A DNA stretch of 64,000 nucleotides from Hymenopus coronatus (GCA_030762935.1 CM060898.1:101501281-101565280), one strand, 5' to 3'; positions 45,490-57,517 are shown, counted from the first letter of the stretch. Numbers and translations: made by a program. The notes: generated by a model not told the origin, from the sequence alone.

Positions 45490-45757
45490 GAAAGATAGCC
45501 GGTTCCCATTGCCGCGCTCGCCAAGACGTTCCACTTTGGTACTTCGTAGCGCTGAGGATCGTGGGTTCGAGTCCCGCCTTGGGCACGGGTGTTATATGTT
45601 TGTGTCTATGTGTGTGTAGTAAAAGTAAGGAAACAGCAATCCAGTAATACTACAGAAAAAACAAGGTAAAAACATATGTAAATAAAAGTAGGGTATACAG
45701 TGTCGGAGTCCCGATCAGACTCCGGTGCCATATTTAAAAAAAAAAAAAAAAAAAAAA
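45490..45757 (+). mobile_element. tRNA-headed SINE (family B), copy 1
   Basis: Head GCCGCGCTCGCCAAGACGTT with B box GGTTCGAGTCCCGCCTTGGG. Body TGTTATATGTTTGTGTC. Terminal hairpin CGGAGTC(7)GACTCCG at 45704-45724. A22 tail. Matches 63012-63265 on the other strand. Confidence 0.88.
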
Positions 45758-45759
45758 GG

Positions 45760-46945
45760 TACGGTGTATGTGCCGTAACCTGCTATTTCCAGGTCAGTGT
45801 TTTGTCTTTAATCTCGGAACTAGATATAGTAGCAGAAAGGATATGGAAAGACTAAGTAAGATGTTTGTTTCCAAAATTTAACTGAATTTATTGAATTTAA
45901 ATGTGCATGCGCCTTTAGCGTGGTGACTATCTTTCTATTAACTTATCTTCGATGTAATACTCTTCGACATCTGCTTTGAAGGGCCCCATAGATCTTATAA
46001 GGAATCATGCTTATAGTTTTCATTAAATACATTCTTATTCAATCTATTGTAAATTGATAACTTAAGTTTTGACACTGTATATTATTTATTACCCTATTTC
46101 TTATTGCTATATTCAACCATTTATACATGTCCTTGTTAAAGTTTGTATTTGTTCAGTTTTGTCCATGAGGCAACACTATAATAAAGGAAGCTATGAAAAT
46201 TAAATAAACACTTTTTTTATTTATGTATACTTACAATATATTCTCTATTGTAACTTTTTAATATGAACTATCACTTTTATAATTAAACTTATAATTCGAG
46301 ATATTACTTTCCTTGGTCGGTTGTTATGGTAACAGTACTCATTACATGCATCATATTTCATAGAAATTGTGTGTTGCTTCTTTACAAACATAATATATTA
46401 ATTAATAATTACTTTTTCTTAATGATGTACATGTTAGCAATAGTTTTAGATTTACGTTATTGAACAAATTGTTTGACTTGCAATATAGCGGCATTATGCT
46501 TCGTTAATATCCGTTTACGTATCGTGTCTTTTCTTTTATGTATTTTTTAAAGAAATGTTTATGTGCTGAATCCACAAATGCAAGAGCCCTTTAATTTCTA
46601 ATTAAGAAAAGAATGACAATGAGTATATAACCCCTTTTAAGGTACTTTGCCCATTTGGTGTTACACTTCTTGACATTTTCTCGCCGTGATGTCATTTCTC
46701 GATGTTTCGTATATTCATAAAAGTTTGTTTATACAATTCTGTGTCAGATTCATAAATAATGTAGTATTGTAAATTAATTACTGATCGTTGTGAAGGTACA
46801 CCAACTGATATACATTTGCTTAAAATAAAGCGTCAGTTTCTTAAAATTAAAAAGATATTGTTATTAAGTAAAACTGTAAGATATTGTTGACTTCTAACGT
46901 GATTGAAGATTTATTTAATTAAAACTGAAGAGTATAAATTACATT
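45760..46945. other. AT-rich lower-copy sequence, 1.2 kb
   Basis: No open frame over 60 codons and no match to the window's repeat families; nothing further seen. Confidence 0.4.
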
Positions 46946-46947
46946 GG

Positions 46948-47220
46948 AAATGGCGAGGTCGTACGCTAAAGAAATTGAAGACGAAATTTTGAAGCTAATA
47001 AGTTAAGCATAAAAACTCCGTTTTGGTCAGAGAAGTCTGAAATTTGGTTGTATCAGGAAGAGGCACAGTTTGCTATTAATAGGATCATTTCAGAAGAAAC
47101 TATTTTCATCTACATCATTGCCGAACTTGTACATCGAGAACATATGGGACATCATTACTGGCTTTTGAACATCAAAGGATCTCTGTTAACAACAAAATAA
47201 AAGTTTAGTTTCGTGGGCTT
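46948..47220 (+). pseudogene. Ty3/gypsy-like gag relic
   Basis: From ATGGCGAGG a broken frame leads to PFWSEKSEIWLYQEEAQFAI and then an IISEET segment. This resembles the PFWxxxPxxWFxQxExQF block typical of the Gag capsid N-terminus in arthropod Ty3/gypsy (mag-like) retrotransposons. A stop at ~47004 and a frameshift near 47125 break it; in another frame LYIENIWDIIT is the matching continuation. No protease, RT or LTRs are seen nearby. Decayed fragment. Confidence 0.6.
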
Positions 47221-48135
47221 CTTGATACCGCTACAAGTGTATATGTAACTATATCGGAGCTGGACAATGGCATCGATTCCCCCAAATCAATAAAGTCATA
47301 ACCTCATTCAATTCTTATTATGGAACCACCATCAGATGTGAAACCTGCGGCATCCATCTGGCTGCTTACCATGACTGAATGTGCAAAAATGGCCACAGCA
47401 AGTAAACAGTACAACATTCTTATAGATATAGGCGGAAGAGAACATACATATTACGGTGTACAAGGGTTGGTCACCAAGGTTTAATTATCACCTAGAAAAC
47501 TTCAAACTGCGACCATAAAATTGGTAATGGTACTGAGGTACGAGTATACTAGCGGCGGCGGACACCTCTCCAACTGCAACTAAGTTGATCTATTGCGGCC
47601 TACCACCCCCCTCCCGCCCGGAGGAAGGAATGAGAGGAGGGGAAATCACATGCCAGCACACAGGAACGGACGGAGCCTTCGCAGAGACGCTCGGAAGTCT
47701 CTAAGAATGTTATTAGATGGCAGCTCCGGAACGCCACGGAGACTAAACAGGCGGCGAGACTGCAGATTCTAGTTCAGTTTTAGACTAAGGCTCCTTCCTG
47801 AACCTTTCCTATTGGTTATGGAGACAACATGGCTACATGACAGGTGAACGACAGGTTTCGAGATTTCGTCGAGGTTAGACTACGTTAGGTTAGGTGTATG
47901 TAAATGAACTGGATCGAAATAAGAGTTAAAAATGGACTTTCTGAAAGTCTGTTCTGCTTTCCAATGCGAAAGGCACATCTTACGTTCATTCTGTCTGCTT
48001 TTGCACGTTGATCGACCAATAACAGAGTTAATTCTAAAACAGAACTAAAATCTGCAATATGGGGTGAGGCATCTAGCCTCAACCGGCGCAATCAAGGGGT
48101 AGAGAGTGTTACTCCGAGCAAGCGACCATGCCATC
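47221..48135. other. Mixed lower-copy sequence
   Basis: 47325-47480 may continue the gag relic (weak). 47540-47760 is GC-rich (GCGGCGGCGGACACC, CCTCCCGCCCGGAGG). 47890-48090 has a short minus-strand frame without recognisable domain. TAGGTTAGG at ~47886 is too short to be telomeric. Confidence 0.35.
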
Positions 48136-48139
48136 TGCC

Positions 48140-48350
48140 TGCAAACTCTGAACCATACCAGCCGCCGACCTGAAAGGAAAGGAACCGTGGTAGAGATACA
48201 ACACCCCAGCATTCGTCTAAGCGGCCCCAGGAAAACCACGGAAAACCCCAGGGCCAGAGTGCGCCGTCGACGAGGAGCGAACCCGAACCTCCCGAATGCC
48301 AGTTACGGACGAAACCACCTGAACCACCTTGCTCGGTTGGTGATGGTATT
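48140..48350 (-). mobile_element. tRNA-headed SINE (family F-like)
   Basis: Minus strand: CAAGGTGGTTCAGGTGGTTT head, GGTTCGGGTTCGCTCCTCG B-box region, then GGGGTTTTCCGTGGTTTTCC and GAATGCTGGGGTGTTGTATC. It shares the double GGTTTTCC module with family F but is otherwise distinct. Confidence 0.65.
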
Positions 48351-48394
48351 AGTCATTCTTTATGTATTCGCCATTCAATGATGATTTAACGAAG

Positions 48395-48690
48395 ACCTTG
48401 ATTGCAGAAGTTTGCATTTTGACTATTCAGGAAACGTTCCACCTCGAAAATCATTTCGTGTCATTCCGTAAATTGCTGTCACGCACTGGTTTCTTCATCC
48501 GTTGAAAGAGGAAGAAGTCGCTGGGTGCCATGCCAGGAGAATATGGGGGTCGAAACACAATTTAATAGCCTAAAGCCTGCATCCTGTGTAGAATGAGCTG
48601 GGGCATTATCGTGGAGCAAAAGGACCATCTGGACAGCTTCCCGCGAAGCTTAGTCTTGACAATCTGCTGTAATCTCGTCTTTTTTTACAA
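48395..48690 (-). pseudogene. mariner transposase relic 1
   Basis: Minus strand, frameshifted: LLHDNAPAHST and, in another frame, RPPYSPGMAPSDFFLFQRMK. These are the second catalytic Asp block and the PYSPDLAPSDF block of mariner-family DDD transposases. No TIRs found. Confidence 0.8.
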
Positions 48691-48711
48691 AACATTATTA
48701 TTTTATATCAA

Positions 48712-48830
48712 TATCATGATAAACATTAGCGCAATTGTCTTATTGCTTGCTTCTTGGTAAACAGAAGGGACATAAGCAAATGCGCGTCTAAAGCGGTAGT
48801 CAAATTGTTTAAAAATGGCCAGTTCATTTT
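48712..48830 (+). repeat. HINE-like repeat, head-body scrap
   Basis: CATGATAAACATTAGCGCAA to GCGGTAGTCAAATTGTTTAA. Confidence 0.7.
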
Positions 48831-48898
48831 ATATTCTATATATTTTAATTATTCATTCAATTTCATGTTTGTTGTTGTAACATACGAAGTACGTCCAG

Positions 48899-49580
48899 AA
48901 AGTAAGTTCCGTTTGGTAACAAAATTAAATTGTGTACAGATATAGAATAATTATTTATTGCACAACATTCTACAACTGCCGAAATTTTGCAGGCATTTGT
49001 CATAGCGTGGCACAAGTTTTTGTATACCTTCTTCATAGAAGTTTGCCGCCTGTGTCTTCAAAAAGTTGGAAACATTTTCTTTCAGCTCTTCGTCATTGTT
49101 GAATTGTTGACCGCCAAGGAAAGACTTGAGATGTAAGAACAGATGAAAGTCGCTAGGAGCGAGGTCAGGGCTGTACGGAGGATGGTCAAACACGTCCCAG
49201 TCAAATCCCTGTAGGCTTTTCGTCACATTTGCAGTGTGTGGTCGTGCGTTGTCGTGAAGAAAAACAACACCTTTTGACAGCAATCCTCGGCGCTTATTCT
49301 GTATTGCGCGGCGGAATTTCCTATCGCAAATTTGCCGATAAATTTTAATTGGTTTCACTTTCCTAGCATTCAGAAAACGATTCACAGATCTGATTTCACA
49401 AGCGGCGGGGTTTTCAATCAACACACCTACATTGTAAACAAGCACAACAAAGTGTATGTGGCTGACAGCGATCTCAAAATGGGGCACGTTTCTTCTCCTT
49501 GATACAGAGCGTCTACCGCGCATGTGCGGAACTGCGATCGCAGAGCTGCAGCGGAGATAAATTGAAACGGAGCTTATGTA
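48899..49580 (-). mobile_element. mariner element with internal deletion (relic 2)
   Basis: The frame 49523-48951 joins a mariner N-terminus (EIRSVNRFLNARKVKPIKIY, start of the HTH) directly to the catalytic C-terminal third: RGLLSKGVVFLHDNARPHTA, then PPYSPDLAPSDFHLF with the third Asp, then FEYEEG-type tail RYDKCLQNFG. About half of the ~345-residue family length, including the first catalytic Asp, is missing, yet the frame stays open. Degraded inverted ends include AAGTAAGTTCCGTTTGG (left) and the complement of TTGAAACGGAGCTTATG (right). A non-autonomous deletion derivative is likely. Confidence 0.85.
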
Positions 49581-49616
49581 TATTATTATGTATCCCTACG
49601 ATGTCACAGTAAGTAC

Positions 49617-49852
49617 CAATCGGTCTGTGTAGCTCAGTTGGTTTGGCGCTAGCTTTTTGGACTCAGGGTCACGGATTCAATGCGGCCCAGACCGATGGTT
49701 TTTAAGTGTGCTTAAAAGCGACAGCCCCAGTCAGTAGATTTTCTGGCATGTTAAGGAGCTCTTACCGGACGAAATTCCTGCACACCATGGGCGCTGATAT
49801 GCTCCTAACAATTGAGAACGTCAGAGCAACACTAAATAAAGAACTGTAAAAA
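49617..49852 (+). mobile_element. tRNA-headed SINE (family D)
   Basis: Head TGTGTAGCTCAGTTGGTTTG with A box. B-box region CACGGATTCAATGCGGCCCA. Body TTTAAGTGTGCTTAAAAGCG and GTCAGTAGATTTTCTGGCAT. 3' end AGAACGTCAGAGCAACACTA / AATAAA plus A-run. This pattern is widespread in arthropod genomes, from general knowledge. Confidence 0.85.
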
Positions 49853-49929
49853 AAACAAAAGCAAAAACGAAAGAACCATACGTTATTACTCCTTAACACT
49901 GCACCGACGACAATCATAGATTTGATTTT

Positions 49930-50360
49930 ACTTTCTCTACCACGTACATGTTCGTTAACAAGATTTAACAGAAAATACATGTTTTGAGGACACCTGTATA
50001 CAAAGACGTTTTCAGGAAAACTCTCTGTGTGTCTTTTAGGGGGGAGTGAGGGCTTATGTATCTCAACAGCATAACTTGGAAAACAGAATTCGTATAAATA
50101 GCCACCTTGATATTTAAGTTCAGTATCTTTCGAAAGTCTACAGGAAGATTTTCAAGAAAATTGCCTCGCTCTAAACTGCCATTTACTTGGAAACGTTTCC
50201 AAAAAGTTTGATTTTCTGCAAAATAGCTCTAACGATGTTAATTAAAATATAAAATATTTAAGATATTTTCATGACAAATAAAATCTACACCTTGAATTTT
50301 CTGGGAATAGCCTCTGAAAACCTCTTCATTCTGGATGAATTTTGCTCGGATTTTTAAAGA
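49930..50360 (-). repeat. HINE-like repeat, diverged tail-to-middle
   Basis: TTTACTTTCTCTACCACGTA through AGTATCTTTCGAAAGTCTAC to CTCTTCATTCTGGATGAATT. Confidence 0.8.
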
Positions 50361-50756
50361 CGTACGTACTTTTTTTATTTGTTCTTGTCACACTTTAGAA
50401 AGATTTCTAAAAGCTATTAAGCGCTGTAATTTGTTAATAGTTTCTGCCACTAGGAGGAGGGACTGACTAACTGGAACTTTGGGTGTAAAAACAAATGAAA
50501 GAAGAGAAACATAAACGAAAAAAGGAAGCAGAAGAAATTGAAAGCGAGTGGTTCACGTTCCGCGCCCATAAACTTAACTATGAAATGGAGTGGAACCTTC
50601 AGCTGAGGTGTTCCCACGCCACCCATCTTCCAATTATTTGTTCACTGCTTCATTCCTAATTTGAAAACAAACGCGCAACCTAGAGCACAACTAACAGGAG
50701 AAGCACGTACGGTTCCAATATGCGTTTTTTGCATCTTCAAAATTATTATATTTGTG
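50361..50756. other. Lower-copy sequence, nothing recognised
   Basis: Purine-rich stretch 50480-50550 on the + strand; no domain or repeat match. Confidence 0.35.
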
Positions 50757-51195
50757 TTTAATTTCACTACCATTCATAGTAAGTAGAGAATATATTGTAT
50801 TCCACTAAAAAAATCGATACAGAGAGTTCGCCGTAAATGCACGTTTCGAAACTTCCTGAATAACAATAATAATAATAATAATAATAATAATAATTTTAAC
50901 AAAAGGTCCGGCTGTGAAAACTCAAAAACGAGAAGTTCGATAAATACTTAACTTGGTATTTATGTTTAGCACCTTTGACGTTTGCTTCACGAAGATTTTC
51001 AAGAAAATTCACCCATTTCAAACTTCCCTTTACATGGAAAATGTGTTTTGATTTTCTCAAAAATTGGTTGTGTTTCAGATAAGTTCCTGGAAATTGAAAT
51101 GCATAACTTGAATTTCTTTGGAAACATCTAAAATCCTCTTCATTCTAAACGATTTTGTACAACTGATAAATTGTAATAGATTAACTCTTATATAC
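50757..51195 (-). repeat. HINE-like repeat with (AAT)n
   Basis: TCACTACCATTCATAGTAAG start. (AAT)~11 at 50861-50894. Ends in the AACTGATAAATTGTAATAG block. Head lost. Confidence 0.8.
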
Positions 51196-51231
51196 GTGTA
51201 AAAAAAAAAAAAATAAAAAAAAAATAGGTAA

Positions 51232-51745
51232 TCTGATGTGTTCCATTATCATGAGCTTCTCTAGCTGTTACACAAAAAACTTTTCTTACAAAAGCATATC
51301 TTTTAATTATATCGTGCTAATTGAGACAAATATTAGCAGAATTGGTATTTTTACCTACTTTTTTTGTAGTTTTCTTTGTATGGCCTGAGAAAAACCATAC
51401 TATAGTATGGTAATAAAAAACCTTAGTCATCTTTTAAAAAATAAAACATATTGAAAATGTTCCCTAGGGTTGTTGGGGAAGGACAGATTTTCCTGAAAAT
51501 CTTAGTATCGCATCTTTGGAAGATACTAAACTTAAATACCAAGTTTGGTGTTTTATGATCTCGAAAGCTAGACACACACACACACACGCACGGGCGTGGA
51601 CTTTGTTATAAAGGTCCTTAGGGGTCCTAAAGTACATATTTTAAGAGAGCCCTAAAATATGTATTTCTCGGTATAAAATGTTTGGGTCGAATACATTACC
51701 TTTTTTAGCTCTATGTACATCGTACGTGCTAAAGAAAGTATAATG
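51232..51745 (+). repeat. HINE-like repeat, internally deleted
   Basis: Full head TCTGATGTGTTCCATTATCA. The body is lost between ~51395 and 51450. Tail with CA tract (51571-51588) and TGTACATCGTACGTGCTA. Confidence 0.82.
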
Positions 51746-51839
51746 CCAAAATAACATATAAGTGGGAAAAAGGTCAGAAAAAGAAGTGGCACTTCATCTG
51801 ATTTGATGCCGTTTCTATTATAATGTAATGTCGTTAGAC

Positions 51840-52275
51840 ATTTAGTAATTTCTCAAAGAAGCGATTATAGCGCCTTCAAATTTGTTTACTTTTCAACGTA
51901 TTCACCGAAAAGATTGATACATTTATCGTACCTGTGCACAAGCTTTGCAATACCCGCTTCAAAAAATGTTGCCACCAATGATTTCAAATGAGCATTGGCG
52001 TTGTTTTGAAGATCTTTGGTTTGAAAGTGCTGGCTTCCTAGCCATGTCTTCAGTTCAGGGAAAAGGTGAAAGTCGCTAGTTGACAGGTCAGAATGTACGG
52101 CGATGATCGAAAGTGTCCCAATGTAATTGCTCTAGGATGGGTTGTGCCAGCAATGTGTGGACGAGCGTTGTCATGGAGCAACACAATTCCTGAAGTTAGC
52201 ATTCCTCTTCGTTTGTTTTGAATGGCTGCAAAATTGATGGCAACTTGTCTTTTATTTATAGCCTATCGGAGTTTG
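51840..52275 (-). pseudogene. mariner transposase relic 3
   Basis: Minus strand: CAAAACAAACGAAGAGGAAT then VLLHDNARPHIA-like coding, LEQLHWDTF, a broken stretch where PYSPDL should be, ELKTWLGSQHF, and FFEAGIAKLVHRYDKCINLF. Only the catalytic C-terminal third is present, with frameshifts. It is a different lineage from relic 2. Confidence 0.8.
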
Positions 52276-53031
52276 AAAAAATATGGCCCTCGTACTTAAT
52301 ATTAGCTGTTATAATTTAAAAGTACACATAGCTTACCGCCATAATCCTAAGATACAAATGCAAAATAAATAATAAATAAACATATAATACAACTATTTGT
52401 GCTAATGTAATATTTGAAACTTTCAAGGTGAATAAAAATGAGTACCTCTAGCTTCACGAATAATCAGCTCATAAAACTCCATGATCTTTCGGCGATTTTC
52501 AGCTTCATGGCCTTCTTTAATATATGGATACCCAATGTGATAAAAACCAGGTATATATCCTAAATAACAGGTCAAAATAGCTAGTTATGTAACACGAGTG
52601 GCAAGACCTCTCCACGTGGTCAAATTGATGACTGATCACTCGTGCAGGTATACTCTATTTCGGCTAATATTTATCTAAACGTGAACTAGGGAGAATAATA
52701 AGCTTTTGTAAGAATAGTTAATGTCTGCATAGGTAGAGAAAACTATGTGAATGTAGCACGTCAGCTACCTAGTGTTAAAGGTTATTTTTGTCAAGTTTGG
52801 CAAAAATTTGTGCAACGCAATAGAAGCGTATAAGGTACATACATGCATACCTATGTACATACCTACATGCATATATAAATACATACATATACATTCAAAC
52901 ATATATATATTAATATAACAGGAAGCAGATAGAAGAATACTTATTAGAAGAATGATTCTAGAAACAGAACTCTACCAATGGCATCACTCAGATGCGTTAA
53001 GCAAAAAATGATCAATTGTATTAGGAAAAAT
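52276..53031. other. AT-rich lower-copy sequence
   Basis: Includes a HINE-like head scrap on the minus strand at 52655-52765 (GAGAAAACTATGTGAATGTA) and a TACA-type microsatellite at 52838-52915. Nothing else. Confidence 0.45.
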
Positions 53032-53838
53032 CTTATGTGTTCCTTGTGTTATGTGTTCACTTCTGTTCTCTAAACAAACCATTGTTACAAAAGATTATTA
53101 TTTTATCTACACCATGCTTATCAAGATAAGCTATACCAGAAATGGTCTTATTACTTAGTTCCTTATAAGTAAAAGTGAAATTAGGTAATGCTAGGCTAAA
53201 CCGAAAGTCAAATCTTTTAAAATCCATTATTATGTGATTTCATTGAATTCAGTTCTCTTTCAATGGCCAGGATAAAACAAAAGGGAGATGAAACGTATGA
53301 AAGCTTCCCCTTTGAGAAAAGCTTGAGTATTTTATAATTTACCCTGAAAAATGAGATTATCTGTGGAACAGCTCTACAAAAACTGTGAATGACTTAAATT
53401 GTGAGTTTTAACGAGATTCGCATTAATAAAATTTTGTCTATATCTTACGGTTTACCAGTTATGCAAAAGTCATTCAGAAAGAAGAAAACTTCAGGTGATA
53501 TTCCCAAGAAATTCAGGATATATATTTTATTTGCCATGTAAACATCTTTAATATACAATTGACAATTTCTAAAAATGTTCCATGAGGAGTGTAGTTTGAG
53601 GTGGGGGGGATTTTTCTGTAAATCTTCCTGCAACATCCTTGGAACATGAACTTAAATACCAAGTTTGATATTTAACCGACTTTTCGGGTTATGTTTTCTA
53701 AAACACACAAAGACACACGCACGGGCCTTTTTCTAGAAATGCTGAATTCGATGATTCGGAAAACATAACATATAAAATAATAATATACATTCTATTCCTA
53801 CTATTTACATTATATTTATTGCTAGAGACGGTAAAAAT
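53032..53838 (+). repeat. HINE-like repeat, diverged but full span
   Basis: AATCTTATGTGTTCCTTGTG head. Tail without a good palindrome (CTATTTACATTATATTTATT). Confidence 0.85.
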
Positions 53839-54705
53839 GTGCTTGTTTGATGTGTTTTGCATCTTAGATATCGATTAATAAACTGATTCTTGAGTAAATT
53901 AAGATCAGATCCTTTTGCTCGAATGTGGGTGCTTTAATCCCGATCGATGCTGTTTAAAGAAGTTTGGGAAGAGACACGCCCTAGCTTTATTAACACGTTG
54001 GTGATAAATACTCCATTAGTCTTCACTTGTCATCTCATTGGTGATGATGGCTTCAATTTACACCTCTATGCTACTTCCTAAAAACAAAGTTTGAGTCTGT
54101 TAAGTACCTACACCAAACAATGGATTTGCTTTGCTCCACCCTTTAAGTAAAATCTTAATACACTGCGATAGAACTGTTCAAACACATTTTATAGCACCTA
54201 ACCACTAGTGTTTTGGAATTAGAATACTCCATATGGTGTTTTTATTTTCTCTACCACGTAAATAATTGGTAGACATCGTGCCGAACATTTTGAACGCCTA
54301 AAAACGTACAAAATCACGAAGCAAGCAAAAACGTATTGAAATGCTAACAGCTATCTGTACTTATGTGCAGGTACATTTAAAAAATCGTGTAAAATTATTT
54401 TTAATCATCAGAAATAGAAGCCAAATACAGGCTATGAGTCATACTTAATAATAGGACTATAAACAAATACTGTTGCGTATTCACATTAGTTTCTATACTC
54501 CTGTTACTTACAAAAGTTTGCTGCATGTGAACTTAAATTCGGATAAGCCTTTATTAAAATAGTCTGCTTACACATTTCGATGTAAACAGCAAATAGTCGA
54601 ACGTTTTAAATACTGGGTTCTACATGTTTGCCCCCAAATGTCCGTAATTTTTCCATACAGTAGCGAAGAACTTCTGAAAATGTACAGGATTTTAATAGAA
54701 AAAAA
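53839..54705. other. AT-rich lower-copy sequence
   Basis: One tail-like scrap (TTTTATTTTCTCTACCACGT at 54238). No open frames or other repeats. Confidence 0.4.
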
Positions 54706-55541
54706 TCTGATGTGTTCCATTCACATGACTTTCTCTATATCTCTGTAAATTATTATTGTTAATAAGCTTATCTTTTATTTATTTCATGTTAATCGAGAAA
54801 AATTAGCAGAAATAGTCTTATTTCTTGCTTTATTGTAAGTAGAAGCGAAATAAGGGAGTACCATAGGTTAAAGTGAAAGCCAAAAGCTGGTTGCTATGTG
54901 ACTGATGTTCCTTTGTTTGTATGGACAGGAGTTGACAAATTCTTGTATGAGAAAAGTATGTTTTTCAAAGCTGAAACCAAGAAAAAAGAGTATCTCAAAA
55001 ATATCAACTCCACGAAAAAAATGTATATAACATAAATTGTGTGTCTTAACGTGCTCTACATGAGAGTTTAAGTTTTTGTCCATCTCTTACGGTTCAGTAG
55101 TTATGAAAAATTCATCCAGAATAAAGTAGTCTTCAGAGGCTATTCCCAGAAATTTCAAAATATACATTTTATCTGTCAGGTAAATAATTTTAATATACGA
55201 TATTTTAATAAAAATCGTTAGAGCCATTTTTGAGAAAATCAAAATTTTCAAAAAGTGCCATGTAAAGGGTAGTTTGGGGTGGGGGAATTTTTCTCAAAAT
55301 CTTCGTGTCGAATCCCTGGAAGATACTAAACTTAAATACCAAGTTTGGTATTTTAGCTACTTTTCGTTTTTGAGTTATCGTGACACACGGACACACGGAC
55401 CTTCTTCTGAAAATACTTCTTTTTGGATACAGGGTACCCTAAAATATGTATTTCTGGTGAAATCTCGGTATCGAATTTTTTGGTGGAGTGCAATACATTC
55501 TCTATACACCATGTACATAGTGAGTATAGAGAAAGTAAAAA
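54706..55541 (+). repeat. HINE-like repeat, complete, CA tract nearly absent
   Basis: TCTGATGTGTTCCATTCACA to GAGAAAGTAAAAA. Very similar to 34038-34933 apart from the contracted CA tract. Confidence 0.95.
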
Positions 55542-55587
55542 TATTGAAGAAACATTGACCCATATTGATAACGAATATATTTTTTCT

Positions 55588-56401
55588 TTTTCTTTCTCTA
55601 TACGCACTATGTAAATAGTGTATAGAGAAGGTATTGCACTCCACCAAAATATTCGATACCGAGATTTCACCGGAAATATATGTTTTTATTTAAAAAAGGC
55701 ATTTTCGGGTAAGATACCAAACTTGGTATTTAAGTTTAGTATCTTCCAGGGATGCGACAAGAAGATTTTGAGAAAAATTCCCCCATCCCAAACTACCCTT
55801 TACATGGCACTTTTTTTGAAAATTTTTATTTTCTCAAAACTGGCTCTAACGATTTTGATTAAAATTTTGTATACTAAAGATATTTACCTGACAAATAAAA
55901 TGTATATCTTGAATTTTTTGGGAATATCCTCTGAAGAGTACTTTATTCTGCATAAATTTAACGGAATTTTGAATAACTGCTAAACGTAAGAGATGGACAA
56001 AAACTTACTACACGAAAAATATAGAGCACGTAAAAACACTCAATTTATGTTATACACATTTTTTTCGTGGAGTTCGTCGTTTTTGAGACATTCCTTGTTT
56101 TTGGTTTCTGCTTTGAAAAACTCATACTTTTCTCATACAGAAATTTGTCAATTGCTGTCCATACAAACAAAGGACATAGTAACCAGCTTTTGGCTATCAC
56201 TTTAACCTATGGTAGTCCCTCTTGCCTATGCTAGTTTTTTTTTCTGATTAGCATGAAGTAAATAGAAGTATAAGTTTTTAAGAATAATTTGTTGCAAATG
56301 CTGCTACAATGGGTCATGAGCTATAGGTAACTAAATGAAAAGGATGATTAGTATGTATTGACATATGTAGAGAAAGTCATGTGAATGGTACACATCAGAT
56401 T
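55588..56401 (-). repeat. HINE-like repeat, TG tract deleted
   Basis: Palindrome TATACGCACTATGTAAATAG. The usual TG segment is missing between 55695 and 55715. Head GTCATGTGAATGGTACACAT. It lies tail-to-tail with 54706-55541. Confidence 0.93.
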
Positions 56402-56411
56402 TTTTTGATCA

Positions 56412-56537
56412 CGTATGCACAATGTACATAGGTAGAGTATGTGCCTATTCCAGTTCACCCAAAATTCATACGAGATTCACCGGAAATATATGTTTTTAGA
56501 GCCTCTGTACAAAAAGCAATGTTATAAAAGAGGTCAG

Positions 56538-56573
<36 letters not shown>

Positions 56574-57135
56574 GTGGGGGGTACACAAGTTAAGAACGAA
56601 AAGCCCATTAAATGCCAATCTTAGTATTTAAGTTAAGTATTACCGAAGGATGCGACCTGCCGATTTTCAGATAAAATTCTCCTCCCCCACTACCTTTTAC
56701 TTCAACATTTCTTGAAATGTTCGATTTTATAAAATAAATGGCTACAACAGTTTTAATTTAAATTCCGTACATTAAAGAAGTTCGCAAGGAAAATAAAAGA
56801 GATATACAAAAACGTAATCTAACAAAAAATATAGATCTAATTAAAGCACACAAGTTATGTGAGTAAACTTTGTTGCAAAATTAACTTTTCTGAGATGTTC
56901 TTTGTTTCAATTTTAAAACTTTTCAATTTTTGAACTTTTCTCACACGCAAAGTCGTCATTTGTTTAATACATGTTTTGTTTTACTCCTGACCATGGGAAA
57001 AGGACGAATTTTAATTGTACCACAAAGTGATCAGCTTTTGACAGATTTGAATATCGCTTTAGCCTAGGTATTCCTTCATTTTTCTGATACAAGGAAGTAA
57101 GTATTAAGATCATCTCAATTACCATCACTAATATT
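56412..57135 (-). repeat. HINE-like repeat, diverged, with (TG)n
   Basis: CACGTATGCACAATGTACAT start. TG run 56540-56571. The head end is lost. Confidence 0.82.
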
Positions 57136-57146
57136 TTGTAAAAAAA

Positions 57147-57517
57147 TCTGACGTGTTGCATTCACATGACTTTCTCTACATCTCTGCAATAAATTATTGT
57201 TAAAAAGCTTATTCTTCTATTTAATTAATGCTTATCGAGAAAAAATTAGCGGAAAGGGTCTTATTACTTGTTTTCTTGTAAGTAGACGGGAAATAAGGAG
57301 GTACCATAGTCTAACAAACGCCCGTCCCAGACTTTTCGTTGTTGGGCACACAGACACATGGACATTTTTCTAAAAAAGCTTTTTTTTTTTTTTTTTTTTT
57401 TTTTGGATTCAGAGGGTCCTAAAATATGTATTTCCGGTGAAAAACTTGATCGAATTTTTGGCTGCATTAGAATACCTTCCCTATACAACATGTATGTAGT
57501 ACGTGTGGAGAAAGTAT
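57147..57517 (+). repeat. HINE-like repeat, internally deleted
   Basis: Head TCTGACGTGTTGCATTCACA is joined to the tail at ~57330. A poly-T run of ~25 lies at 57379-57403. Ends TGTGGAGAAAGTA. Confidence 0.88.

Noticed and set aside
47870..47895. Insect telomere repeat TTAGG
   Set aside because: Only about two units; no array.
49617..49690. Functional tRNA gene at a clear A/B box pair
   Set aside because: The sequence continues into a SINE body with an A-rich tail and lacks a complete cloverleaf.
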